Source: Rattus norvegicus
Taxonomy: Eukaryota > Chordata > Mammalia > Rodentia > Muridae
Direction: 5' to 3'
NCBI RefSeq assembly: GCF_036323735.1
Contig: NC_086034.1
Span: 66,056,439 to 66,120,438, forward strand
DNA: 64,000 nt
Numbering within the stretch: position 1 is the stretch's first letter; each line of letters opens with the position of its first letter. The notes under the pieces were generated by a model. It worked only from the letters and a program-made list of their open reading frames with translations. It did not search any database and had not been told where the DNA came from. Shown here piece by piece: positions 1-13,434 of this stretch. The translations under genes and the position numbers were made by a program.

Positions 1-18
1 ATATATATATATAATAGG
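1..18. repeat. (AT)n simple repeat, cut by window edge
   Basis: Pure alternating AT at the first bases. It probably continues upstream, so its true length is unknown. Confidence 0.8.
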
Positions 19-1306
19 ATGATAGGATGTTGAGTAGGAACGACAAAGTTGAGCACTGCTGAAGCTGGCACTCAAAATACTTACTGTTGATAGGTAAGGA
101 ATTCACCTCAGTGGGCAATGTGTACTCACCATTCAGCTCACTTTCTCATGGAAGTTACACATTTTTATAAGTCATGGATTTTAGGGTTGATCTCAACGTT
201 ATATGTAATGTTAATGTTAGACGTCCTGTACATCCAATCCTGGTATTTCACCAGTGTATCCTGATTGAGTTTTACTCCTAATGCGTATTTTATAAAAACA
301 CTGTGGTAAAAAAAAAAAATGTTATTCAAAGCCTGTTAGTGTGTCTCTAAGACTTAGTATTAGAGCGATCCAGTAAGCAAGTGGTAGTGCTGATAGCTTG
401 TTTTATTTTTATTTTATTTTTATTCCACCTACTATCAGAGACTGAGAAGACGCTGTACGGATCATCTACAGTTGGGTTTCACTTTCAAGATAGTGATGTG
501 TCATTTTATGAAGGAACGCTGTATATTTTTGTACGTGTGTATACTTGCTTTCGCAAAGAGAGACCTGTAATCGATGACGTTACAAGCCTGCTCTCTAGCA
601 ATGATTTCCTTTAGGCAGGGAAATGATGTTAGAATGTGGAGGTAGAAAGGAGAGGATCAGAGATTAATCTGAAAACAAAGTCTCACCTCCCCTTTTGTGC
701 TAGTTGGCAAGATGGCCATGTTAGAGATAAGCACATTGAATTTGCTCCTTCGGAAGCAGTGTAATGTGCTTGCAGTTTACGGGCTTGGGCAACCACAAAA
801 GAAAGTGCAGTTTGGAAAGAGAGCAAATTGCTAGGGGACCGAGAAGCATTACAGACATATACCACTAAAAAATGACTCGTGATTTTATGAGATTACATAC
901 AGCGATTTTCCTCTCTACATATCCCACTGCACATGAATGGGATTTTGCTGAGCACAGCTGCATCCAGAAATCTTGGTCTTCCCTAATGCTTGCCTCTGGT
1001 CACTGAAGAAAAAGACTGAGGGGCAAAAAAATCATTTTAATTTCCTAGAGTTGCTTTATTGATTCCCCACATTTTCTAAAACATATTTAAGGTGATCTAT
1101 CTGAATATCTAGCATATGAATGAGTAACATAGTTGAGGAATTTAGGACAAATAGAATGTGATATTTTAAAGTAAAGAGAAATCTTAAAATTATTACAAAA
1201 AAAGTTTGACTTCCTGATCATTATTTGAGTGCTGGGATTAAAGCTCATGACTGAAACTATTCAGATTCTGACCGAAAAGCTGAGTTGGTTCAGTTTCCCT
1301 AGAATA
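19..1306. other. Unique AT-rich DNA, no gene seen
   Basis: No recognisable exon or intact repeat. There is a short A run near 308-320. A fragment of about 20 bases near 1230-1250 resembles the B1 phrase GTGCTGGGATTAAAG, but it is too short to call. The open frame at 381-614 is a low-complexity hydrophobic peptide with no recognisable domain. Confidence 0.6.
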
Positions 1307-1318
1307 AAAGACAGGTCT

Positions 1319-1698
1319 GAAGGAATCAGAGAAAGAACTGGAAGAGCTTGAAGGGGCTCGAGACCCCAAAAGTACAACAATGCCAAGCAACCAGAGCTTC
1401 CAGGGACTAAGCCACTACCTAAAGACTATACATGGACTGACCCTGGACTCTGACCTCATAGGTAGCAATGAATAGCCTAGTGAGAGCACCAGTGGAAGGG
1501 GAAGCCCTGGGTCCTGCTAAGACTGAACCCCCAGTGAACTAGACTGTTGGGGGGAGGGCGGCAATGTGGGGAGGATGGGGAGGGGAACACCCATCAAGAA
1601 GGGGAGTGGGAGGGGTTAGGGGGATGTTTGCCCAGAAACTGGGAAAGGGAATAACATTCGAAATGTAAATAAGAAATATTCAAGTTAATAAAAAAAAA
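1319..1698 (+). mobile_element. 5'-truncated LINE-1 (rat L1 type), 3' UTR only
   Basis: The sequence follows the rodent L1 3' end: the CCAGAGCTTCCAGGGACTAA region, a G-rich purine tract (1549-1625), then GGGAATAACATTCGAAATG and a poly(A) tail at about 1688-1702. The flanks carry a 12-bp target-site duplication, AAAAGACAGGTC at 1307-1318 and AAAAGACGGGTC at 1699-1710, with one mismatch. The insertion is only about 380 bp, so reverse transcription stopped early, and no ORF2 sequence remains. The matching duplication and uninterrupted tail suggest a fairly recent, rodent-lineage insertion. Confidence 0.9.
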
Positions 1699-1710
1699 AA
1701 AAGACGGGTC

Positions 1711-2654
1711 AGTTGCCCAGAAGAAATCTGACCCTCTATAAGTTAAGAGTATTTGTCTCTAGAAATAGCTTCTGGACAGTATAGGGAGTATTTGAGTTCA
1801 TAAAGTTTCATCCTTTGTGTGCCTGGGGTAGCCAGACAGCTTCAAGGCTAAAGACAATGCAGTCAAAATTTCTTCAGAAGGAAAAGTAGGTCCCTCCAAG
1901 AATAACATTCTTGCACTGTTATTGATCTATGTGAATATATATTCAGATTATTAATGACTGCATTTTATATTATCTAGGGATAGTACATGGTTATGTTTAT
2001 ATGCATGTATATGTGTGTGTATATTTAAGAATTTGAATGATGTTATTCAAATCATTTTTTGACTAATAAATTAGAGTCTTATTTTTCAAGTTGTGTAAGA
2101 CATAAAATGATTATGAAATCAAATAAAAAACAAAATGATAAGAAGAATTATGGGTTATTTTTATACTATTGCAATGATAAGAGAGTCTCCAAACTTGAGT
2201 TTATATACTATGAAAGAAAAGTATTTTTCTTTTTATGGAAATATTTATTTGTATGGAAAATAAGGACAAAAAATACGAGTTTTGGTAAAGCATAAGCCAT
2301 TTTGAACAATATAACCAAAGCAAACAGATAAGAGGTTATATTTTTTTAAAATGTACTTTAAATGGCAATATGTAAAACTGTGACTATCTATGATTTAAAA
2401 AATGCTGGTGTAGTAGAGTCGAAAAGCAATACAATAGGAAAGTTGGTAAGTAACCTTTTGTTGCTTTGAATTCAAGGCTTTTCGCAAACCTTTGTGGATT
2501 CTGCTGAATACTGGGAAAGACATGCAAAAGCATGCCTGGCCTTTCTGGAAATTTTCTATAATACAATTATACACATATATGCATGTCTATATCTTTATAT
2601 ACATTTATATCTATCTAACAAACTTATAGTAGGGGTTATACACTTCTCACGTAC
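1711..2654. other. Unique AT-rich DNA, nothing assignable
   Basis: A/T-rich sequence with short TATATG-type runs near 1990-2020 and 2570-2610. The open frame at 2059-2295 is lysine/phenylalanine-rich, as expected from AT-rich DNA by chance. No splice-flanked exon or repeat consensus was recognised. Confidence 0.5.
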
Positions 2655-2905
2655 CTAAATGTTAAAGGCTTGGTCTGGGTGCTAGTGGAAGGCGAGGAAA
2701 GCCTTTAGACCTAGAGACTTGTTAGTGTCTTTGGGACATTATGGATGTGCCTGTGACAGTATCTGTCAGACATTAATTCTCATGTGGCCAGGGTTAGTCC
2801 TTTCTGACCACCAGGAGTGAATGTGCATTTTTCTCTGCCATTTCCAACCTCGTGCATAATGACACCAAAAGTCCAAAGCGATGAGGCCTAACAGCTGTCT
2901 AAAAA
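2655..2905 (+). mobile_element. Probable decayed MaLR-type LTR fragment
   Basis: Patches resemble the body of a mammalian MaLR LTR in order: the GGCTTGGTC...GTGCTAGTGGAAGG start region, a CCATTTCC...CGTGCATAATGAC region, and CCAAAGCGATGAGGCC. Divergence is high, there is no clear TG/CA terminus, and the AATAAA region is degraded. Assignment rests on pattern memory only; a decayed unrelated repeat is possible. Confidence 0.4.
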
Positions 2906-3189
2906 ATATTAAAATAAATGATAAACAAATAAGGAAACAGACCTTTCTTCTCTATAATCTGATTATCATAGATATTTTATTACAAGCACAGAAGTCTGAT
3001 TAATGCAGTATGAGAAGATTGTGAATATTTTAGGAAAAGGAGATTTTGATCTAATGTCAAAGGCCTACAGTACATTTCCCGTAGAACTCATCTTCTGGGA
3101 GGGCATACCTTAAAGGAATGATGTAGCAATTGTCTATAATTGTCTGTTTCACGTTTTACTTTTCCCTTTGTTTGGGAGCCCTCCTTTTT

Positions 3190-3665
3190 TTTTTACATTG
3201 ATTTCATAAAATATTATCATTCTACATCTGGCAGTGGAGACATGGTGTTAGAGATCTAGCAACAATGAAACTAGTGTCTTGAAGGATGTTGCATAGTCCT
3301 TTGACAGGAGTCAGGGGAGGAGTCAAGACAGGAATCTGAAGGTAGGGACTATAGCGGAAACCATAGAGCAGTGGGATCACTAGCTTGTTCCTCATGGCAT
3401 GCCCAACTTGCTTGTCTACACAGTCTAGGGCCTTCTCCAAAGTGGTGGCACACCTCCCATAATGGGCTGGGCTCTCTACATCAAATATTATCAGGGCATC
3501 CCATGTCAGTATTGAACCAGGGTCCTCCTATATCAATTATTTATCAAGAAAGTTCCCCACAGATTTGCCTATGGACAAAACTGGTAGATGCATTTTCTCA
3601 ACTGAGAGCCCCTTTTTTTCCACATGGCTCTAACTTGTGTCAGAATAACTGGCATAGAATTCTGA
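3190..3665. mobile_element. Rodent interspersed repeat, family not assigned
   Basis: Phrases such as CATAATGGGCTGGGCTCTC, GTAGATGCATTTTCTCAACTG and TAACTTGTGTCAGAATAAC occur in the same order as in a repeat common in mouse and rat intergenic DNA. I recognise the repeat but cannot name it with confidence; it may be an LTR-class element. Overlapping open frames on both strands (3222-3440, 3371-3676) are by-products of the repeat and not genes. Confidence 0.55.

Positions 3666-7064
<3,399 letters not shown>

Positions 7065-7121
<57 letters not shown>
7065..7121. repeat. (TG)n microsatellite
   Basis: About 28 uninterrupted TG units that abut the end of the LTR beginning near 7120. The LTR terminus may have fallen inside or next to a pre-existing TG tract. 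Confidence 0.97.
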
Positions 7122-7122
<1 letters not shown>

Positions 7123-7463
7123 GGGTTTCATTGCTGTGAAGAGACAATATGACCATGACAACTCTTATAAAGGACAACATTTAATTAGGGTTGGCTTACA
7201 ATTTCAGAGGCTTAGTCCATCATTATGACAGGAAGTATGGCAGCATGCAAGCAGAGATGGTGCCGAGAGAGTCAAAAGTTCTACATTTTGATCATCAGGC
7301 AGCAGATCCACTGGAGGAGGCTATCCCACTGGGAGTGGTTTGAGTATATATAAGACCCCAAAACCTGTCTTTGCAGTAGAATACATTCTCCAGCAAGGCC
7401 ACATTTCCTAATAGTGCTATTCTCTGTGGATATCTAGGGACTGATTACATTAAAACTATCACA
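7120..7463 (-). mobile_element. Solo MaLR-type LTR, minus strand
   Basis: Read on the minus strand, it begins TGTGATAGTTTTAATG and contains GCACTATTAGGAAATGTGGC and CTGCCATACTTCCTGTC. It then runs through TTTATAAGAGTT and ends TTCACAGCAATGAAACCCAACA, the layout of rodent MaLR (MT/ORR1-type) LTRs with a TG start and CA end. No internal retroviral sequence is adjacent, so it is a solo LTR. The subfamily is not certain. Confidence 0.7.
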
Positions 7464-7474
7464 GTATGGGTCAT

Positions 7475-7530
7475 CTGTCTATGTCTGTCTGTCTGTCTAT
7501 CATCTACCTAGACATATATATATATATTTA
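7475..7530. repeat. TCTG/TCTA and TA simple repeats
   Basis: A short tetranucleotide run of TCTG and TCTA units is followed by an alternating TA stretch. It is imperfect and probably of low variability. Confidence 0.8.
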
Positions 7531-7599
7531 GCATATTTCTATATTGCTATCTATATAGGCATACAGATTAGATATATCTTCCTACTGTCCAGATTACTG

Positions 7600-7715
7600 A
7601 GAATTGTATTTGTATGTGTGTGTATATGCATGTATGTGTTTGTGTGTTCCTGCTATATGATACAAGGCATACATGTTCTACCATTTAGCTATACCCCAGC
7701 CTGATCCATGTTATT
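7600..7715 (-). mobile_element. tRNA-derived SINE fragment (ID/B4-like), minus strand
   Basis: The segment TTCTACCATTTAGCTATACCCCAGCCT matches the reverse complement of the tRNA-derived head shared by ID and B4 SINEs. It is preceded by a TGTATGTG-rich stretch of the kind often linked to these SINEs. It is diverged and truncated. Confidence 0.5.
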
Positions 7716-8450
7716 CTAAAAAGTGGTTTAACTCCAGAAATTCTTAATGAGATTCTGTTGTGAGATTTAACCAAGATAAAGCTATATTTTTATAATACAT
7801 GGAAGATAATTTCACCCAAGAGAGACATGCTCAGTAGGTCAGCAGTGCCAAATACTCTGTCCAGGGAGACATTCATTCATTTGTCTATTCATTAAGGAAA
7901 TTTATAGGGCTAGTTAGAGACAGGTCCAATGCTCAGTTCTCTGTGCACACTGGCAAAAGAGGATAGTCATGAACTGATCCTGTCGAGAGTCCAGCCAGAT
8001 GGGAAATTACAATATGATATAAATACTATAAACTGAGATGAATTGGATCCTAAGTAATAACACAGGAAAGGCCACACTACACAGCCTTAGACTGTGAGAT
8101 AGAGTAAAAGCCACATGGTACTTGGAAGGATGAACAGGAGAGAGAAAGGTTTCAAGAGACAATATCGAGACCTTCATACTCTTCTTCATATCTAAATGAC
8201 AGTTACCCTAAACTGGAGATATAAAACAAGTTGTATCTTCAGTTTCAGGTAGAACAACTGTATTTTCTTTCTCATTTATGGAAAATGACTATTTAGTTCA
8301 GTATTATCAGTAAAGTGATAAGGTGGGAAGGAGAGTGATATAACTGTGTACACACTCAAAGGACAAATGACTAACTCACCCACATCAATAAATAAAACTA
8401 GAACAGAACCAGTCATTAGATGATAAATATTATTGATGTGAAGACTTTTT
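7716..8450. other. Unique DNA
   Basis: No gene or repeat recognised. The frame at 8007-8189 (minus) is a short hydrophobic peptide without distinguishing features. Confidence 0.5.
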
Positions 8451-8467
8451 ATTTAATTATTTTTTTT

Positions 8468-8868
8468 GGTATGTGCCCAGGAGTGGTATAGCTGGGTCTT
8501 CAGGTAGAACTATTTCCAATTTTCTGAGGAACCAGTAATCAATTTGTAGAGTAGCTATACCAGCTTGCAATCCCACCAGCAATGGGGGAATTTTTTTTCT
8601 CCACATCCCTGCCAGCATGTGCTGTCACTTGAGTTTTTCATCTCAGCCATTCTGATTAGTGTAAGGTAGAATCTTAGGGTTGTTTTGATTTGCATCCTTG
8701 ATAACTAAGGTTCTTGAACATTTCTTTTAGTGCCTCTTGGCCACTTGAAATTCCTCAGTTGAGAATTCTTTGTTTAGTTCCTTACCCCATTTTAAATTAT
8801 GTTACTTGGTTTTTTGGAGTCTAACTTTTTGAGTTCTTTGTGGATTTTGAATATTAACATGCTATCAG
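8468..8868 (-). mobile_element. LINE-1 insertion, inverted 5' segment (end of ORF2)
   Basis: The plus strand shows the reverse complement of the L1 ORF2 3' region, including GGTATAGCTGGGTCTTCAGG, GCAATCCCACCAGCAATGG and GTTTTGATTTGCATCC. It joins directly to a sense-strand L1 3' UTR at about 8869, so the two parts form one twin-primed insertion. Several substitutions and small indels break the reading frame; no functional protein is encoded. Confidence 0.85.
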
Positions 8869-8906
8869 GGAAGCTACCAGGGAAGGGGGAAGCTAGTCAG
8901 GTGAGG

Positions 8907-8964
<58 letters not shown>

Positions 8965-9080
8965 TTGGGGGAGCATCCTCTCAGAAGCAAAAATAAGGTG
9001 GGATGGGATGAAGAACTCATGGAGTGGAGGACCAGGAAGTGGGTTACATTTGGAATGTGAGTAAATAAATTAATAATTTT
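8869..9080 (+). mobile_element. LINE-1 insertion, sense 3' UTR segment
   Basis: This is the 3' UTR continuation of the inverted segment. It contains a purine-rich stretch, a long GA array and a GTTACATTTGGAATGTGAG end resembling the rodent L1 terminus, with a degraded A-rich tail. A TTAATTATTTTT-like stretch before the inverted part and TTAATAATTTTT after the tail may be the target duplication, but AT-richness makes this ambiguous. Confidence 0.8.
8910..8960. repeat. (GA)n microsatellite inside L1 3' UTR
   Basis: About 25 GA units occupy the position of the L1 purine tract. The array probably expanded from that tract after insertion. Confidence 0.95.
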
Positions 9081-9201
9081 TAAGTTTTGAGAATTGTTTC
9101 AGTAAATACTGTATTTACACCATCATTTCTCTTTGCCTTCTGAAACTCTTTTCACATCTCCTCCCTCCATCTCAAATCCATGTCCTCTTAGTCTTTAATT
9201 A

Positions 9202-9203
<2 letters not shown>

Positions 9204-9261
<58 letters not shown>
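9204..9261. repeat. (CA)n microsatellite
   Basis: About 29 uninterrupted CA units, likely length-polymorphic. Confidence 0.97.
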
Positions 9262-9263
<2 letters not shown>

Positions 9264-9407
9264 TGCTGAGTCTGTTTGTTGTTACTTGCAGGTGTATATA
9301 CTTAGGGCTGATCATTTGGGATTGAATAAGACTTGTCTATGAAGAGCTTGTCCCTGAAAGACTGATTTTTCATTTCCCACTAGCCATTAATTGTTCTTCA
9401 CGTGAGT

Positions 9408-9632
9408 CAGCAGTTCTTAACCTGTGGGTCACAATCCCTTTGGGGTTTGAATCTCCCTTTCGCAGAAGTTGCATATGAGATGTCATGTATACCAGATATT
9501 CACATTGTGATGGATAAAAATAGCAAAGTTTTAGTTATGAAGTAGCAATGAAATGATTTTATGATTGTGGGTCAGCACAATGTGAGGAACTGCATTAAAG
9601 GGTCGCAGCATTGGGAAGGTTGAGAACCACTG
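9408..9632 (-). mobile_element. URR1-like nonautonomous hAT (Charlie group) DNA transposon
   Basis: Both ends show the hAT-Charlie type inverted terminus. CAGCAGTTCTTAACCTGTGG lies at the left, and GGTTGAGAACCACTG at 9618-9632 is the complement of CAGTGGTTCTCAACC. The interior matches the rodent URR1-type element (GAAGTAGCAATGAAAT, GGTCAGCACAATGTGAGG). The element is about 225 bp and lacks a transposase. Flanking 8-mers (9400-9407 and 9633-9640) do not match well, so the target duplication has decayed or the boundary is off by a few bases. Confidence 0.85.
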
Positions 9633-9640
9633 ATCTAGAG

Positions 9641-10619
9641 TCTTAGTCTTTACCCATCAAATTGACAGGTCAACTGGTTTTGTCATTGTATGCATCTTGT
9701 TCAGACAGCCATATTGTTAATGCTTTATAGATGTAGCTTCTGTGTCTTATTAAGATACATATCTTATAGGAGATGTCCAATTCCTCTGGTTCTATAATTG
9801 TTCTGCTTTTTCCTCTGGCTCTTATACATAGAACCTCAAATATAGGGGATGTTGTGGATGTATCAGTTGGCGTTAAGGGCCCCACCGTCAGTTGATCTTA
9901 TTACTTTGGCTACTTGTAGATTTCTGTTATGGTCTCTATCTGCTGTCAAAGGAAATTCTTTGATGAAGACTAAGAGCTACACTTACCTATGGATAGAACA
10001 TTAAATGTTAAACGTGCAGTTAGGACTTATACTGGTTTAAGGAAGTGAAATAAAAGGTTCCCCTCTAAAATCCATGATGGCACCAGCCATGGGTAATTGA
10101 CTAGGTTTATAGTACCAGGCAGTAATTTTCTCCCATACAGGAAGCCTTATGTCCAATTAGATGACTGTTGGCTATTCCTAAGTTATCAGTGCTCTATTGT
10201 ACCCTTGTGTATATCTTGCTAGGGTGGCCACTGATGAGGTATCCAGGCTTTGTAGCTGGGCAGGGCCATTGATTATTTTTCTCCCTTGGCAGTTTACATA
10301 AGGATAGAAATCAAGGAACAGGCTTCTAAATAAGATCAAACTTGATTCTTCCAAATATTATGAATACAGTATGTGGTATCCTCAGTAATATGGTATTAAC
10401 TCCAAGTTCTGTGGGGCATACAAGAACAACAGCAGTAGGCTATAATTTTTGGTGTATTTTAGACTTCCATAACCAACAACTTGAAGGGAGATTTCCACGC
10501 CTACCTCTGAGGTTTTTGTTAGGTAGTTTGTGGCTCTTGGGGGAAACCATTATCAAACTATGTAGCATAACTCTATTTAATGGTAAACAAATACACACAT
10601 ATGTATTATATGCACACCT
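9641..10619. other. Unique DNA
   Basis: No gene or repeat consensus recognised. Short open frames on both strands overlap each other and encode no recognisable domain. Confidence 0.5.
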
Positions 10620-10715
10620 AAGCATTAATATACATAGATACATACATATATGTATGTATGTATTTTTATATATACACATATGTATACATATATATTTATA
10701 CACACATACATATTA
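10620..10715. repeat. Degenerate TATG/TACA-rich simple repeat
   Basis: Mixed ATACATA, TATGTATG and TATATA units over about 100 bp. Open frames here give runs of Tyr, Ile, His and Cys, typical of translated microsatellite and not of protein-coding sequence. Confidence 0.8.
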
Positions 10716-11277
10716 GCAGAGTGGTTCAACAGGAGCATTCTGACCCCACTAAAATTACCTATTTATTATATTGTGTTTTAATTCCTGAATTTGAGACTCT
10801 GAAGAGTAAAGTGTCTGAACAATCATATATATCAACACAGCAGAAGTGTTAAGTAAGAACTCCGTTTTCTAATGACCATCATAGATTTGATCCAAGGAGT
10901 AACTGTTTCAAAACATAGTCATTCAGTAATTACTCCATGACAACTATTTTAAGTATTGAAGATAAAATAAATGCCCATATAGTTTATGGGATGAAACAGA
11001 ATAAAGAATAGGGTCTTTGAGGTGTGGAGGGAATTCTAGTTTAAGGAGTGCAGTGTGAGGACCTCTCTAAGAAAGGGACATTTGGACAGAAGTCCTAAAA
11101 AGGAACAAAGACAAAGCCAAGCTTTGAGGAAGTTGATTGCAGCTAGGGGAAGTTGTGTGAGCAAGGGACCCAGGCACTTCTGAGCTAGGAGGAAGGTCTT
11201 GACTGTAAAGCAAAGGCTGCTGGGAAGAATGGTGGAAAATGAGGTCAGAGGGTAATAAGGAGTCAGATGATAAAAAG
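10716..11277. other. Unique DNA
   Basis: No gene or repeat recognised. The minus-strand frame at 11036-11362 overlaps the adjacent SINE and is not credible as a gene. Confidence 0.5.
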
Positions 11278-11610
11278 CCTGGGGAGATGTCTCAGTAGAT
11301 AAGAGTTTGCCATGCAAGCTCTTGGAGTTGAGTTCAAATTCCCAGAGACAGATGAATCCCAAGAAGCGCTTGGCTCAGATACTAGGACATAATACAACAA
11401 GGAGATTCTGTTTCAGAGAAGGTGGGTGATGTCTTCCCACATATGAGATGTGGCTCATATTCTCTGTACATACACGCAACCACACATACACACACTTTTT
11501 AAAGTGAACTTCACCTGAAGAGTAGCAACCAAGATTGTCCTTCAACCTCACATAAATGTGTGCACACGTATCTACAGCATGTACTCACACATAAAAATTT
11601 ATTTTAAAAA
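11278..11610 (+). mobile_element. B3-type SINE (B2 superfamily), possibly compound
   Basis: The tRNA-derived head CCTGGGGAGATGTCTCAGTA with the GAGTTCAAATTCCCAG box-B region is followed by a body ending in ACAC-rich sequence. A second stretch, GATTGTCCTTCAACCTCACA, then TGTGTGCACACG and ATAAAAATTTATTTTAAAA, also fits the B3 3' part. This may be one element with an insertion or two adjacent fragments. It is moderately diverged. Confidence 0.65.
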
Positions 11611-11732
11611 AGTATATATAACAGAGGTGGTCAAAGAGCATAAGGAGGATTAATGCATCCAAAAGATGGTGGACAAATTCTGATTGATGCTGGTGAGAAG
11701 TGAGCAAATTCCAGACATGTCCTACTAATTGC

Positions 11733-12066
11733 TTGTTTTCGTTTGAGTCTGAAATGTCATCCACTGACCTGTAGTTTGAATGATTGTTTCCTAGTATTTT
11801 CTGAAACTGTTGAATATTTAAGATGTGGGATGTATCACTAAGGGTGGGCCCTGGGGAAGTTATGTCCTTGTGCCAGACTTCTGGGTGTTGAATTGAGCAG
11901 CTTGCTGCCCACATTATTTTTGCAGCCACAAATTACGCTGCTTCTCCAGTAGACCCAACCCAAGATGCTGGACTGAAGTTCCGAAAGTGTGAGACAAATA
12001 AATCTTTCATCTTCTAGGTTGTTTCTGTTCGACTTTGTGGTCACAGCAGTACAGAAATATCTCACA
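11733..12066 (+). mobile_element. Solo MaLR-type LTR, plus strand
   Basis: It starts TGTTTTCGTTTGAGTCTGAA, a typical MaLR opening. It carries a polyadenylation signal AATAAA at 11997-12002 in the context GTGAGACAAATAAATC, and ends GTACAGAAATATCTCACA. Length, TG...CA termini and the position of AATAAA agree with an ERVL-MaLR LTR. No gag or pol remnants flank it. Overlapping minus-strand frames (11585-11929, 11838-12137) are artefacts of the LTR. Confidence 0.75.
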
Positions 12067-13350
12067 TTGCTCATAGATTCGTGAGTTGAGAGCTCAGATG
12101 TTGACACGACAGAAAAGCTAAATGCATACTTTTGCACTGAGAGGTGGTTGGAAGGGCAGGTAGAGACAGTTCTTATGGAATGCTAAATAGAGTAGCCAGA
12201 AAGAAATTCATCTATATGTTTGCAAATAAACAAATTTAAGTCATTTAATTAGAACCACAGGATAGGCTGCAGAAAGCCAAACACATATGAAAAACAGCAT
12301 TAGCACATAGAGCCTGATTGGGTATTTATCTTTTTCCAATGCCTACAAAATACTGTACTAAGGTTGCATTTTGAAATGAAAGTCCTAAATTTTTGTCAAC
12401 TGCTCACATGTATAATCATACTGTCTATATACAAAGTTACAAGTGCACATCACTGCAAATTCCAGCCACTTATTTTTTCAAAGGAAGTCAGGGATTTTTT
12501 TTTTGTATAAAGGTAAATCTCCAGTTTAAATTTCAATGAATGCATTGAGTAGAACTTTAGGTACCAAACCCACAAACCCTCTTCAGCTTAAATCTCCATA
12601 AGACAGTGTAGTTTGTAGCAGTAAGCAGTAAACTGTTGGGAAGAAGAGATGGACTGGGCACATAGTTTAAAGTTGGGCCACACTTGTATGCCTTTCTATA
12701 CCACTGTGGGTCCTTAGAAATTAAAGAATTTTCCCTGTCTAGACTTCACATGAAAACCGGTTCAGCAGACCATCTCCAGAAGGCCATTGCCAAGTCGTTG
12801 AAGCATTTGGCCTTCGTCCAGGTGTCCAGCATGGCACACATATGTGAAGGAGCTCTCTAAGCCTCTGCCAGCATTGCTGGTGCCAATCAACCATTGCATC
12901 TGCAGACAGAAATGGGGCAGAAGCATTAAAGAAGGGACACAAAGCAAAGCTATGGAAGCAGAAGGGGACAGAGGCTAGGAATAAGGGCAAGGAAGGGAGT
13001 AATCAGGGTTTTTCTCACACAGAATTTTTGTCTTTTTTTTTTTTTTTTACAAATTCATGACTGGCCCAGTATCTAAAAATGAACAGATTTTTGCCAATCT
13101 CTGGGAGCAAAATGAGAGTGAGCAAATGTCTGAGGGAACATCTGGAAAAAACTAAGAGAAAAGCATCCTGATATGCAATCGTTCACTGTCAGCAGGCGCT
13201 GAAGTTTAAAATTGAAGATGGATCTACCGATTTCCAAAGTTTTAATGCCGTTAAAAGGGTTAGATTTTTAAAAACAAGTGACATCTATTTTTTTACTCTA
13301 GTACTCAAATTCTATAGACTAAACAATTATTTCCTATGTGTGGGTCATGT
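12067..13350. other. Unique DNA
   Basis: No gene recognised. A T run of about 17 bases lies at 13032-13048. Two overlapping minus-strand frames at 12739-12990 lack any identifiable domain. Confidence 0.5.
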
Positions 13351-13434
13351 ATATGTATATGATGTTTATGTATATGTATATGCATATGTATATAACCATA
13401 TATATGTATCTGTCTGTCTGTCTGTATGTATATA
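13351..13434. repeat. TATG/TATA/TCTG simple repeat
   Basis: Imperfect ATGTATATG units, then three TCTG units and TATA. A low-complexity tract. Confidence 0.85.
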
